Source: Terriglobales bacterium (GTDB taxonomy: Bacteria; Acidobacteriota; Terriglobia; Terriglobales; Acidobacteriaceae). Taken from it: DNA of 7,814 nt. The notes beneath the pieces are model-generated. The model had not been told where the DNA came from and did not search any database. It saw only the letters and a list, made by a program, of their open reading frames with translations. Shown here piece after piece: positions 1-5,832 of this stretch. Position 1 is the stretch's first letter, and each line of letters starts with the position of its first letter. Location of the stretch: contig JAFAWN010000090.1 of assembly GCA_019241735.1 (NCBI GenBank), forward strand, positions 1 to 7,814, in the 5' to 3' direction. The position numbers and the translations under genes were made by a program.

Positions 1-76
1 GGAAATTGAAGGGGAAGAGGGTCTGAGCCCGGTTGAAAAAATGAACCGGACCTTTGAAAAGCTCGACGCAGCCTAG
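1..76 (+). CDS. C-terminal end of an unidentified upstream gene
   Basis: An open frame enters from the left edge (first full codon at base 2) and stops at TAG 74-76. It gives about 24 residues, rich in Glu and Lys and ending FEKLDAA. The tail is hydrophilic and looks like a C-terminal helix. Only 12 bases separate its stop from the asnS ATG, so the two genes are probably cotranscribed. The fragment is too short to assign a family and I do not name a function. An internal ATG at 41-43 could in principle start a tiny peptide, but the frame is open to the window edge, which favours the end of a longer gene. Confidence 0.55.
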   Translation, partial: EIEGEEGLSPVEKMNRTFEKLDAA

Positions 77-88
77 AACAAAGCGCCT

Positions 89-1414
89 ATGTCTTCACCT
101 ATCGCCACCATCTCGCAGATCGGAGCCTATGACGGCCAAACGGTTACCATCCGCGGCTGGCTCTACAACCTGCGCGAGAGCGGCAAACTGTTGTTCCCGA
201 TTTTCCGCGATGGCAGCGGACTGATTCAAGGGGTAGTGGCCAAGAACGCCGTTGCGCCTGAAATCTTCGAGGCGGTGAAAGGCCTCACCCAGGAATCCAG
301 CGTGATTGTCGAGGGCAAAGTGCGCCCCGACAGGCGCGCGCCCGGCGGATATGAGCTCGACGTCACCGCAATGGAGGTGCTCCAGAAGGTCGCGGACAAC
401 GATCCTTACCCAATTTCGTTAAAAGACCATGGCGTGGATTTTTTGATGGAGCACCGCCACCTATGGGTGCGTTCTCCCCGCCAGGCTGCGATTCTTAGGG
501 TCAGGGCGGAAATCATCAAGGCGGTACGGGATTTCTTTGATGGCCGCGGCTTCACCCTCACCGATCCGCCCATCCTCACTCCGGCGGCGTGTGAAGGAAC
601 GTCCACTTTGTTTCCGGTGGATTATTTCGACGAGCAGGCATATCTGACTCAATCCGGTCAGCTTTACATTGAAGCTACAGCAATGGCGCTCGGGCGGGTT
701 TATTCTTTCGGCCCTACTTTTCGCGCCGAAAAATCGAAGACCCGCCGTCATCTCACCGAGTTTTGGATGGTCGAGCCAGAAGTTGCTTACGCCACCCTCG
801 ATGACCTGATGACGCTGGCCGAAGAGATGATCAGCTTCGTGATCGAGCGTTGTCTCGAGCACCGGAGAGTTGACCTGCAAACGATTGGACGCGACTCATC
901 GAAGCTGGAGAAGATCAAGTCTCCCTTCCCGCGAATTACTTATGATGATGCGGTGAAGATTCTTCAGGAGGGACATTCCGCAGGAAAACTCGAAAATCGG
1001 TTTGAGTGGGGCGGTGATTTTGGGTCTCCGGATGAAACCTACATCTCGTCACAGTTTGACAAGCCGGTTATGGTGCATCGTTATCCCGCCACGGTAAAGG
1101 CTTTTTATATGGAGCCGGACCCCGTGCGCCCGGAGCTTGCCCTGTGTGTTGATGTGCTAGCACCTGAAGGCTACGGAGAAATTATCGGCGGATCGCAGCG
1201 CATGGCATCCTACGATTTGCTGGTGAAACGCATTCGGGAGCATCAACTTCCCGAGGAAGCTTTCAAATGGTACTTGGACTTGCGTAAATATGGCTCGGTG
1301 CCGCATGGCGGCTTTGGAATGGGAATTGAGCGCGCCGTGGCCTGGATCTGCGGACTGGAACATGTGCGCGAGACCATTCCATTTGCCCGCACGCTGCACC
1401 GTTTGTATCCCTGA
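89..1414 (+). CDS. asnS: Asparaginyl-tRNA synthetase (class II)
   Basis: This cytosolic enzyme charges tRNA-Asn with asparagine using ATP. Residues about 18-100 form the OB-fold anticodon-binding domain (TIRGWLYNLRESGKL, then FRDGSGLIQGVV). The class II catalytic core follows. Motif 1 lies around 154-166, motif 2 is FRAE at 211-214 running into HLTEFWMVEPE at 221-231, and motif 3 is GFGMGIER at 408-415. The FRAE...RHLxEFWMVEPE pattern and the ending RETIPFART separate AsnRS from the related AspRS. At 441 aa it is slightly shorter than E. coli AsnS (466 aa) but complete. The ATG at 89 has no clear Shine-Dalgarno sequence, yet it begins just before the OB fold and suits the family. The presence of AsnRS implies that direct charging of tRNA-Asn is available. 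It sits 12 bases after the upstream gene and 32 bases before arginase, so an operon is plausible. Confidence 0.96.
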   Translation: MSSPIATISQIGAYDGQTVTIRGWLYNLRESGKLLFPIFRDGSGLIQGVVAKNAVAPEIFEAVKGLTQESSVIVEGKVRPDRRAPGGYELDVTAMEVLQKVADNDPYPISLKDHGVDFLMEHRHLWVRSPRQAAILRVRAEIIKAVRDFFDGRGFTLTDPPILTPAACEGTSTLFPVDYFDEQAYLTQSGQLYIEATAMALGRVYSFGPTFRAEKSKTRRHLTEFWMVEPEVAYATLDDLMTLAEEMISFVIERCLEHRRVDLQTIGRDSSKLEKIKSPFPRITYDDAVKILQEGHSAGKLENRFEWGGDFGSPDETYISSQFDKPVMVHRYPATVKAFYMEPDPVRPELALCVDVLAPEGYGEIIGGSQRMASYDLLVKRIREHQLPEEAFKWYLDLRKYGSVPHGGFGMGIERAVAWICGLEHVRETIPFARTLHRLYP

Positions 1415-1446
1415 AACATGGCGTCGTATTTTTGCGTTGAAATAAC

Positions 1447-2394
1447 ATGACTTTGCCCGCGGCATCATTTTCGAAAAGCGTTACTCCACGAACCATCAGT
1501 GTTATCGGAATTCCGCTGGATCTCGGACAATCGCGGCGCGGAGTTGATATGGGGCCTTCGGCGGTGCGCGTCGCCGGACTTGAGGCCCGGCTGGAGGCCT
1601 TGGGACACGTGGTCGAGGATGCCGGCGACATCGACGTTGCGATACCGGAACAGAAGCAGGAAGGGAATCCGCGGGCAAAGTACGTCAAGGAAATCGCCGA
1701 GACCTGCGTGAAGGACGCCGACTTGGTGCTTAAAACGCTCGCGGCCGGCAAGGTACCGCTGATCCTGGGCGGCGACCACTCGGTGGCCGCCGGCACCGTC
1801 GCTGGAGTTGCGGAATTTTTCCGCCGCCAGAATCAAAAAATTGGGCTGATCTGGATCGACGCCCATACCGATATCAATACTCCGGAAACATCTCCCAGCG
1901 GCAATGTGCACGGCATGCCGCTGGCGGCGACCATGGGGTTCGGGCCGGCCGAATTGGCGAACATCTTTAACTTCTCGCCCAAGGTTGCGCCTCAGAATTG
2001 CGTGCTGGTAGGTGTGCGCGATATTGATGCCATCGAGCGCGAGAATGTCCGCCTAGCGGGCATTAATGTATTTACTATGCGCGACATCGACGAGCGCGGC
2101 ATGCGTTCGGTGATGGAAGAGGCATTGCGCCTGGCGCGGCAGGGCACCGCCGGCTTTCACGTGTCGCTCGACATGGACTGGATTGATCCTGAAGATGCCC
2201 CCGGCGTGGGTACGCCAGTTCGTGGCGGCGCAACTTATCGCGAGGCCCACCTCGCCATGGAAATCATCGCGGAAAATGGGGGGATGGTAAGCTTCGAAAT
2301 TGTTGAAGTGAATCCAGTGATCGATGAACATAACCGCACCGCCGATCTGGCGGTAGAACTTGCCCTCTCTGCTTTCGGAAAAAAGATCCTGTGA
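1447..2394 (+). CDS. rocF: Arginase (RocF type)
   Basis: Arginase hydrolyses L-arginine to ornithine and urea in the cytosol using a binuclear Mn centre. The 315-aa protein has the ureohydrolase motifs in order: GGDHS at 108-112 (His111), DAHTDIN at 138-144 (Asp138, His140, Asp142) and SLDMDWIDP at 240-248 (Asp242, Asp244), followed by PGVGTP. The N-terminal ISVIGIPLDLGQSRRGVDMGPSA pattern, the SPSGNVHGMPLA segment (149-160) and FEIVEVNP (283-290) are typical of arginases of the Bacillus RocF kind rather than agmatinase or formiminoglutamase. The ATG is the first possible start, because an in-frame TGA lies at 1438-1440. It leaves about 14 extra residues before the core and has no obvious ribosome-binding site. 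Its neighbours (tRNA synthetase, cell-wall ligase) give no hint of a dedicated arginine-catabolic operon. Urease genes are not visible here. Confidence 0.94.
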   Translation: MTLPAASFSKSVTPRTISVIGIPLDLGQSRRGVDMGPSAVRVAGLEARLEALGHVVEDAGDIDVAIPEQKQEGNPRAKYVKEIAETCVKDADLVLKTLAAGKVPLILGGDHSVAAGTVAGVAEFFRRQNQKIGLIWIDAHTDINTPETSPSGNVHGMPLAATMGFGPAELANIFNFSPKVAPQNCVLVGVRDIDAIERENVRLAGINVFTMRDIDERGMRSVMEEALRLARQGTAGFHVSLDMDWIDPEDAPGVGTPVRGGATYREAHLAMEIIAENGGMVSFEIVEVNPVIDEHNRTADLAVELALSAFGKKIL

Positions 2395-2536
2395 AATTGG
2401 TTGTGGAACTCTCCTCCGAAGGTCGACGAAGGTGGCCTGTGAAGTTCGCGCTGGGGCGGGGATCTGCATCGCCGGAACCCCTCCAGTCACCTAACTCAAT
2501 TGACGACGGGCCTCTTTCCCCCCAGACTGACATTTC

Positions 2537-3718
2537 ATGAAGAAACTCCGGGTGGGAATTCTTTTTGGCGGACGCAGCGGCGAGCATGACGTCTCACTTT
2601 TGTCCGCCGCGTCAGTTTTCAGCGCCATTGACAAGAATAAATATGAAGTTGTGCCCATCGGCATTACCAAATCCGGGCGCTGGCTGACCGCCGCGGACGC
2701 CGAGCAAATGCTGCAAGGAAGTGCGCCTGCTAATAGCTCGTTGCGCGCCGGAGATCCTGAAGCCACCCCCGGCGCGGCAGTTTTAGCTAATGGTGAATCG
2801 GTCGTCGTTCCCCCTGAACCTGCTTGTCCGGGGACCGGGCTGGTGCCATTTCAAACTCCCGATTTGCGCCGCGCTTCTGACCGTGCGATCAACGTTGACA
2901 TCATTTTCCCCGTGCTGCATGGAACTTTCGGCGAAGATGGCACCATTCAAGGTCTTCTGGAGCTCGCTGACATCGCTTATGTGGGCGCGGGGGTGCTGGG
3001 ATCGGCGGCCGGCATGGATAAAGACATTATGAAATCCCTGTTTCGCGCTGCGGGATTGCCGATTGTCAAGCACGTCACCATCCTGCGCGGCGACTGGGAA
3101 CGGGAGCCGAAAAAAGCCTGGCAGACGGTGGAGGCAAAGTTAAAGTATCCCGTTTTTGTGAAGCCTGCGAATTTGGGATCTTCAGTGGGAATTTCAAAGG
3201 CGCACGATCGCAGTGAACTGGCCCCAGCGATAAACGAAGCCGCCAAATTTGATAGAAAAATTGTGATCGAACATGGAGTTGGAGGGAAGAAGCAAAAAGC
3301 CAGGGAGATTGAGTGCTCAGTCCTGGGCAACGATCGACCGGAGGCATCGGTTCCGGGAGAAATCGTCCCCGGAAAGGAATTCTACGATTACACCGCGAAG
3401 TATCTGGACACGGGTTCTGAACTCCTCATCCCCGCCAAACTTGGCAAAGCTGAAACCCGAACTGTACAGCGGCTGGCAATTGCCGCCTTCAAAGCGGTCG
3501 ACTGCTCGGGCCTGGCAAGGGTTGATTTTCTGATGGATCCGAGGTCAAAAAAAATGTATTTGAACGAAATTAATACCATGCCGGGCTTCACCAACATCAG
3601 CATGTATCCCAAGTTGTGGCAGGCATCTGGAATTTCTTACTCCGCCCTCATTGATCGATTAATCGAGCTAGGCTTGGAACGTCACGCCGAAAAAAAGAAA
3701 AATCAGTACCAGCGCTGA
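2537..3718 (+). CDS. ddl: D-alanine--D-alanine ligase (DdlA type)
   Basis: This cytosolic ATP-grasp ligase makes the D-Ala-D-Ala dipeptide for peptidoglycan precursors. Visible signatures include GGRSGEHDVSLLSA (11-24, with Glu16), HGTFGEDG (128-135), VKPANLGSSVGIS (208-220), REIECSVLG (256-264) and the loop EFYDYTAKYL (281-290). Mg-binding residues Asp330, Glu344 and Asn346 lie in ARVDFLMD and LNEINTMPGFTNISMYPKLW. Tyr289 in the loop matches the Tyr of D-Ala-D-Ala ligases; D-Ala-D-Lac-forming (vancomycin-resistance-like) enzymes carry Phe there, so ordinary Ddl activity is expected. At 393 aa it is longer than E. coli DdlA (364 aa). The extra length lies mostly in a Pro/Ala/Gly-rich stretch at about 60-118, in a short basic insertion around 249-254, and in a charged tail ending EKKKNQYQR. 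It starts 142 bases after arginase and faces the receiver gene tail to tail. Confidence 0.95.
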   Translation: MKKLRVGILFGGRSGEHDVSLLSAASVFSAIDKNKYEVVPIGITKSGRWLTAADAEQMLQGSAPANSSLRAGDPEATPGAAVLANGESVVVPPEPACPGTGLVPFQTPDLRRASDRAINVDIIFPVLHGTFGEDGTIQGLLELADIAYVGAGVLGSAAGMDKDIMKSLFRAAGLPIVKHVTILRGDWEREPKKAWQTVEAKLKYPVFVKPANLGSSVGISKAHDRSELAPAINEAAKFDRKIVIEHGVGGKKQKAREIECSVLGNDRPEASVPGEIVPGKEFYDYTAKYLDTGSELLIPAKLGKAETRTVQRLAIAAFKAVDCSGLARVDFLMDPRSKKMYLNEINTMPGFTNISMYPKLWQASGISYSALIDRLIELGLERHAEKKKNQYQR

Positions 3719-3758
3719 TCTTATATGGGAGTCTATGGCCCTGATTTATCGGGCGGGG

Positions 3759-3785
3759 AGGAGGATGCAGCTTCCTTTATCCTTT
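3759..3785 (+). terminator. Possible weak terminator after ddl
   Basis: AGGAGG at 3759-3764 can pair with CTTCCT at 3771-3776 (one G-T wobble) around a 6-base loop. The T-rich stretch TTATCCTTT follows at 3777-3785. It lies 40 bases after the ddl stop and covers the stop codon of the convergent receiver gene. The stem is short and the T run is interrupted, so this is only a candidate. Confidence 0.28.
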
Positions 3786-4169
3786 AGCCTTGCTCTCGCG
3801 AATGACTGCTTCTACCAGCTGTGCCAATTTCGCGGGATTGCCGCCCTCGAGCAATTTGGCCTTCTCGACGTAGGCAGCCGCTCCCGCTTCCTTTAATTTT
3901 TCCTCATTCTGCTGGGAGAGGCTGCTTAAGATCACCACCGGAATGTGGGCTGTCTTCGAATCGCTTTTCAATTCCAGCAGGACCTGCTCGCCACTTAGTT
4001 TGGGCAACATCATGTCCAACAGGATTACCTCTGGCAGGCCTTCTCGTGCCCGCTTTAAAGCTTCCTCGCCGTCCTTGGCCAAGGTAACCGTAAAGCCGGC
4101 CTTGGTGAGCAGGCGCTCGGCGGCGATAGCGATTAACTTGCTGTCCTCGACCAATAGCAGATTTTTCAT
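3777..4169 (-). CDS. Stand-alone CheY-like response regulator receiver
   Basis: This is a single receiver (REC) domain without an output domain, expected to be phosphorylated by a histidine kinase and to act through protein contacts. Counted from the ATG (MKNLLLVEDS, 130 aa), the acidic pocket is Glu8 and Asp9, the phospho-acceptor is Asp52 in EVILLDMMLPKLSG, the switch Ser is Ser82 in PVVILSS, the aromatic is Tyr100 and the conserved Lys is Lys103 in AYVEKAK. All catalytic positions are present, so it should be functional. I chose the ATG at 4169 because the protein then begins directly with the first beta strand. A TTG at 4181 would add MNQV (134 aa) and is less likely. No kinase, chemotaxis gene or diguanylate-cyclase domain is nearby, so its pathway is unknown. 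It is divergent from the riboswitch-controlled operon and convergent with ddl. Confidence 0.88.
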   Translation of the reverse strand: MKNLLLVEDSKLIAIAAERLLTKAGFTVTLAKDGEEALKRAREGLPEVILLDMMLPKLSGEQVLLELKSDSKTAHIPVVILSSLSQQNEEKLKEAGAAAYVEKAKLLEGGNPAKLAQLVEAVIRESKAKG

Positions 4170-4246
4170 GACCTGATTCAAATCCTAGTCCTATCAGGTG
4201 TTCGAGGCTATTACTTCTTCTACGGGATCAAAAACCCCGCCGCCAG

Positions 4247-4275
4247 TTGACGCCAGTTTGGGAAGTGTCTAACAT
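4247..4275 (+). promoter_or_regulatory. Sigma-70-type promoter of the SAM riboswitch operon
   Basis: TTGACG (4247-4252) and TAACAT (4270-4275) are separated by exactly 17 bases. Both are close to the TTGACA/TATAAT consensus. Transcription would begin near 4282, giving a leader of about 25 nt before helix P1 of the riboswitch. The position directly upstream of a well-folded aptamer strengthens a call that would be moderate on sequence alone. Confidence 0.7.
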
Positions 4276-4306
4276 CATCATACAAGTTTGCTCTTTGGAG
4301 CAGACC

Positions 4307-4430
4307 TTGGATTTCATGAAGAGTGGCTGAGGGACGAGCCCTGCGAAGCCACGACAACCGGATCAGAAAGAAATTTCTGGTCGCCCGGTGTCAACTCTCG
4401 CCCTGTGAAAAGGGGGAACATGAGATTCGG
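4307..4430 (+). promoter_or_regulatory. SAM-I (S-box) riboswitch aptamer
   Basis: This S-adenosylmethionine-sensing RNA has every helix of the SAM-I fold. P1 pairs 4307-4318 with 4419-4430 (12 consecutive pairs, some G-T). P2 pairs GTGGC 4323-4327 with GCCAC 4348-4352, with a kink-turn-like TGA/GAA element and an inner GGG/CCC stem at 4331-4333/4339-4341. P3 pairs ACCGG 4357-4361 with CCGGT 4385-4389, then 4362-4369 with 4374-4381, capped by a GAAA tetraloop. P4 pairs CCCT 4401-4404 with AGGG 4411-4414. The pseudoknot pairs CGAG 4335-4338 in the P2 loop with CTCG 4397-4400 in J3/4. Conserved core strings are AAGAGTGG, GAGGGAC-GAGCCC, GAAGCC, ACAACC, GGTGTCAACTC and CATGAG. One difference from the usual core is GACAACC where GGCAACC is typical. 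It precedes the threonine-synthase-like gene and should switch it off when SAM is abundant. Confidence 0.93.
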
Positions 4431-4471
4431 GGTGCGCATTTCCAAGCATCTCGCCATCTTGTTTCCTCTTT
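4409..4471 (+). promoter_or_regulatory. Antiterminator of the SAM riboswitch
   Basis: Bases 4409-4423 (AAAGGGGGAACATGA) can pair with 4457-4471 (TCTTGTTTCCTCTTT) at 14 of 15 positions, counting two G-T wobbles. The left strand uses the 3' sides of P4 and P1, so it is free only when SAM is not bound. The right strand removes the 5' arm of the terminator. This is the classic mutually exclusive arrangement of a SAM-I transcriptional OFF switch. The pairing was found by eye, not by energy folding. Confidence 0.72.
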
Positions 4472-4498
4472 CCGTTCCAGGGAAGGGGATTTCGTTTT
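4464..4498 (+). terminator. Rho-independent terminator of the riboswitch expression platform
   Basis: TCCTCTTTCC (4464-4473) pairs with GGGAAGGGGA (4480-4489) in a 10-bp stem with two G-T pairs and the 6-base loop GTTCCA. It is followed by TTTCGTTTT (4490-4498). The stem starts 33 bases after P1 closes and ends 44 bases before the GTG start. It would stop transcription in the leader when SAM stabilises P1. The T tract is interrupted by CG, so termination may be leaky. Confidence 0.75.
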
Positions 4499-4522
4499 AG
4501 CAGGGTTTGCTCGTCCCCCAGC

Positions 4523-4538
4523 CGCTCGGAAGCGAGTG
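4523..4538 (+). promoter_or_regulatory. Hairpin presenting the ribosome-binding site of the thrC-like gene
   Basis: CGCTCG (4523-4528) can pair with CGAGTG (4533-4538), including one G-T, leaving GAAG as the loop. The purine run GGAAG (4528-4532) is the only Shine-Dalgarno-like sequence before the GTG at 4543, with 10 bases between them. The hairpin may merely display the site in its loop, or may weaken initiation. No pairing with the aptamer was found. Confidence 0.35.
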
Positions 4539-4542
4539 ACTG

Positions 4543-5829
4543 GTGACGTTTACAACGAATTACGAGCTGCGTTGCCGCGATTGCGGCAAGGGCTGGGGCA
4601 ACCAGCCGAAATCAATTTGCGAGGATTGTTTCTCCCCGCTGGAAGTTTCCTACGACTACGACGCCCTGCGGGCTGCCTTCTCGCGGGACAAAATTGCGCA
4701 AGGGCCGCCCAGCATGTGGCGTTACTCCGCCCTGCTGCCACTCCCGCCCGACTATAACCCGGTCCTGCCTGCGGGCTTTACCCCACTCCTGCGGGCATCA
4801 CGTTTGGGCAACCAATGGGGCGCGAGCCACCTCTTTCTTAAAAATGACGCGGTTTGCGTGCCCACTCTCAGCTTTAAAGATCGTGTGGTGGCTGTCGCGC
4901 TGGCGCAGGCTCGCGCCTTCGGATTCGACACTGTGGCCTGCTCCTCAACTGGCAATCTTGCCAACTCAGTGGCAGCGCAAGCGGCGCGCAACGGCTTCAA
5001 GTCCTGGATATTTATCCCCGGCGATCTGGAACCTGCCAAGATCATCGGCACCCAAGTGTTCGGCGCGAAATTAGTTCGCATCGCCGGCAGTTACGATCAG
5101 GTCAACCGCCTGTGCTCGCAAATTGCTGACGAACGCCATTGGGGGTTCGTCAACGTGAACCTGCGTCCGTACTACGCCGAGGGATCGAAGACCGTGGGAT
5201 TCGAAATCGCTGAGCAGCTCGGCTGGCGCTTGCCCGACAACGTTGTCGTCCCCATGGCGGGTGGATCACTGATCACCAAAATCAAGAAAGCCTTCACCGA
5301 GTTAATAGAGTTGAATCTGGTCGAACCCAAGCCGGTTAAGTTTTTCGGCGCTCAGGCCACCGGGTGTTCGCCGATTTCGGCGGCGGTCAAGTGCGGAAAC
5401 TCGGAGATAGACCCGCAGAAGCCCTCTACCATTGCCCGGTCTCTCGCTATCGGGAATCCCGCTGACGGACACTACGCGATCCAGGCTATTGGGAAGAGTG
5501 GCGGCTGGGCGGAGGACGTCTCCGATCCTGAGATCGTCGATTCCATCCAGCTTCTGGCGCAGACAGAAGGGATCTTCACTGAAACTGCAGGCGGAGTGAC
5601 CGTTGGCTGTGCCCGCAAGCTTTACCGTCAGGACCGCATATTGCCTGAGGAAACTACCGTGCTTTGCATCACCGGCAACGGGCTGAAGACGACGGACGTG
5701 CTCTTTGGCAAATATGCGGAAGAAAACGCCATCCCGCCGAAACTTGCGGAGTTTAACCGGTACATGGAAGCCGGCGAGGATTCGCTCGCTCAGACCCGGG
5801 GCGAAGTTGCAGAGACAGTGGAGGTTTAA
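4543..5829 (+). CDS. thrC: Threonine synthase-family PLP enzyme, SAM-riboswitch controlled; possible sulfur-carrier-dependent homocysteine synthase
   Basis: This is a fold-type II PLP enzyme of 428 aa. An N-terminal zinc ribbon (Cys11, Cys14, Cys26, Cys29) precedes the catalytic domain, as in many short threonine synthases. The PLP lysine is Lys112 in SFKDR. SSTGN (134-138) resembles the family ASTGN, AGGSL (239-243) should hold the PLP phosphate, and ETAGG (347-351) and ITGNGLK (376-382) match family C-terminal motifs. Threonine synthase converts O-phosphohomoserine to threonine. However, the strip before the lysine reads DAVCVPTLSFKDR instead of the usual NPTGSFKDR-like sequence, so the substrate pocket may differ. 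The GTG start is fixed by an in-frame TGA at 4537-4539. A SAM-I OFF switch lies upstream and a CysO-like gene follows after 3 bases. From that context I infer a role in methionine or homocysteine synthesis, with carrier thiocarboxylate as sulfur donor. Ordinary threonine synthase remains possible. Confidence 0.88.
   Translation: MTFTTNYELRCRDCGKGWGNQPKSICEDCFSPLEVSYDYDALRAAFSRDKIAQGPPSMWRYSALLPLPPDYNPVLPAGFTPLLRASRLGNQWGASHLFLKNDAVCVPTLSFKDRVVAVALAQARAFGFDTVACSSTGNLANSVAAQAARNGFKSWIFIPGDLEPAKIIGTQVFGAKLVRIAGSYDQVNRLCSQIADERHWGFVNVNLRPYYAEGSKTVGFEIAEQLGWRLPDNVVVPMAGGSLITKIKKAFTELIELNLVEPKPVKFFGAQATGCSPISAAVKCGNSEIDPQKPSTIARSLAIGNPADGHYAIQAIGKSGGWAEDVSDPEIVDSIQLLAQTEGIFTETAGGVTVGCARKLYRQDRILPEETTVLCITGNGLKTTDVLFGKYAEENAIPPKLAEFNRYMEAGEDSLAQTRGEVAETVEV
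5820..5824 (+). promoter_or_regulatory. Strong ribosome-binding site for the sulfur-carrier gene, inside the thrC-like C-terminus
   Basis: GGAGG lies 8 bases before the ATG at 5833 and is formed by the last codons of the upstream gene (GTG GAG GTT TAA). The near-consensus site and the 3-base gap point to coupled, probably high-level translation. This is consistent with the carrier being needed in at least stoichiometric amounts. Confidence 0.75.
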
Positions 5830-5832
5830 AGA

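Noticed and set aside
1263..1796. Minus-strand frame of 177 codons over the end of asnS and the start of rocF
   Set aside because: It is an antisense shadow of two confident genes, and its Ser/Pro/Arg-rich translation matches no family.
2451..2486. Hairpin in the arginase-ddl gap (CTGGGG with CCTCCAG plus inner short stems)
   Set aside because: The stem is broken by a 6-base bulge and a G-G mismatch and has no T tract. Nothing in the 142-base gap supports a terminator or riboswitch.
2500..2505. TTGACG as a -35 box for ddl
   Set aside because: No -10-like hexamer lies 16-18 bases downstream (the position reads CAGACT), and the distance to the ATG would leave almost no leader.
3741..3753. CCCTGATTTATCGGG as a terminator stem after ddl
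   Set aside because: The arms pair only with a bulge and a 2-base loop, which is sterically poor, and no T run follows.
4170..4181. TTG start at 4181 for the receiver gene
   Set aside because: It would add only MNQV before the first beta strand. The ATG at 4169 gives the usual receiver N-terminus.
4323..4757. A 144-codon open frame on the + strand running through the riboswitch into the thrC-like gene
   Set aside because: It crosses the conserved SAM-I aptamer and terminator and overlaps the zinc-ribbon region of the real gene in another frame. The translation resembles no family and has an Arg/Pro/Leu-rich shadow composition.
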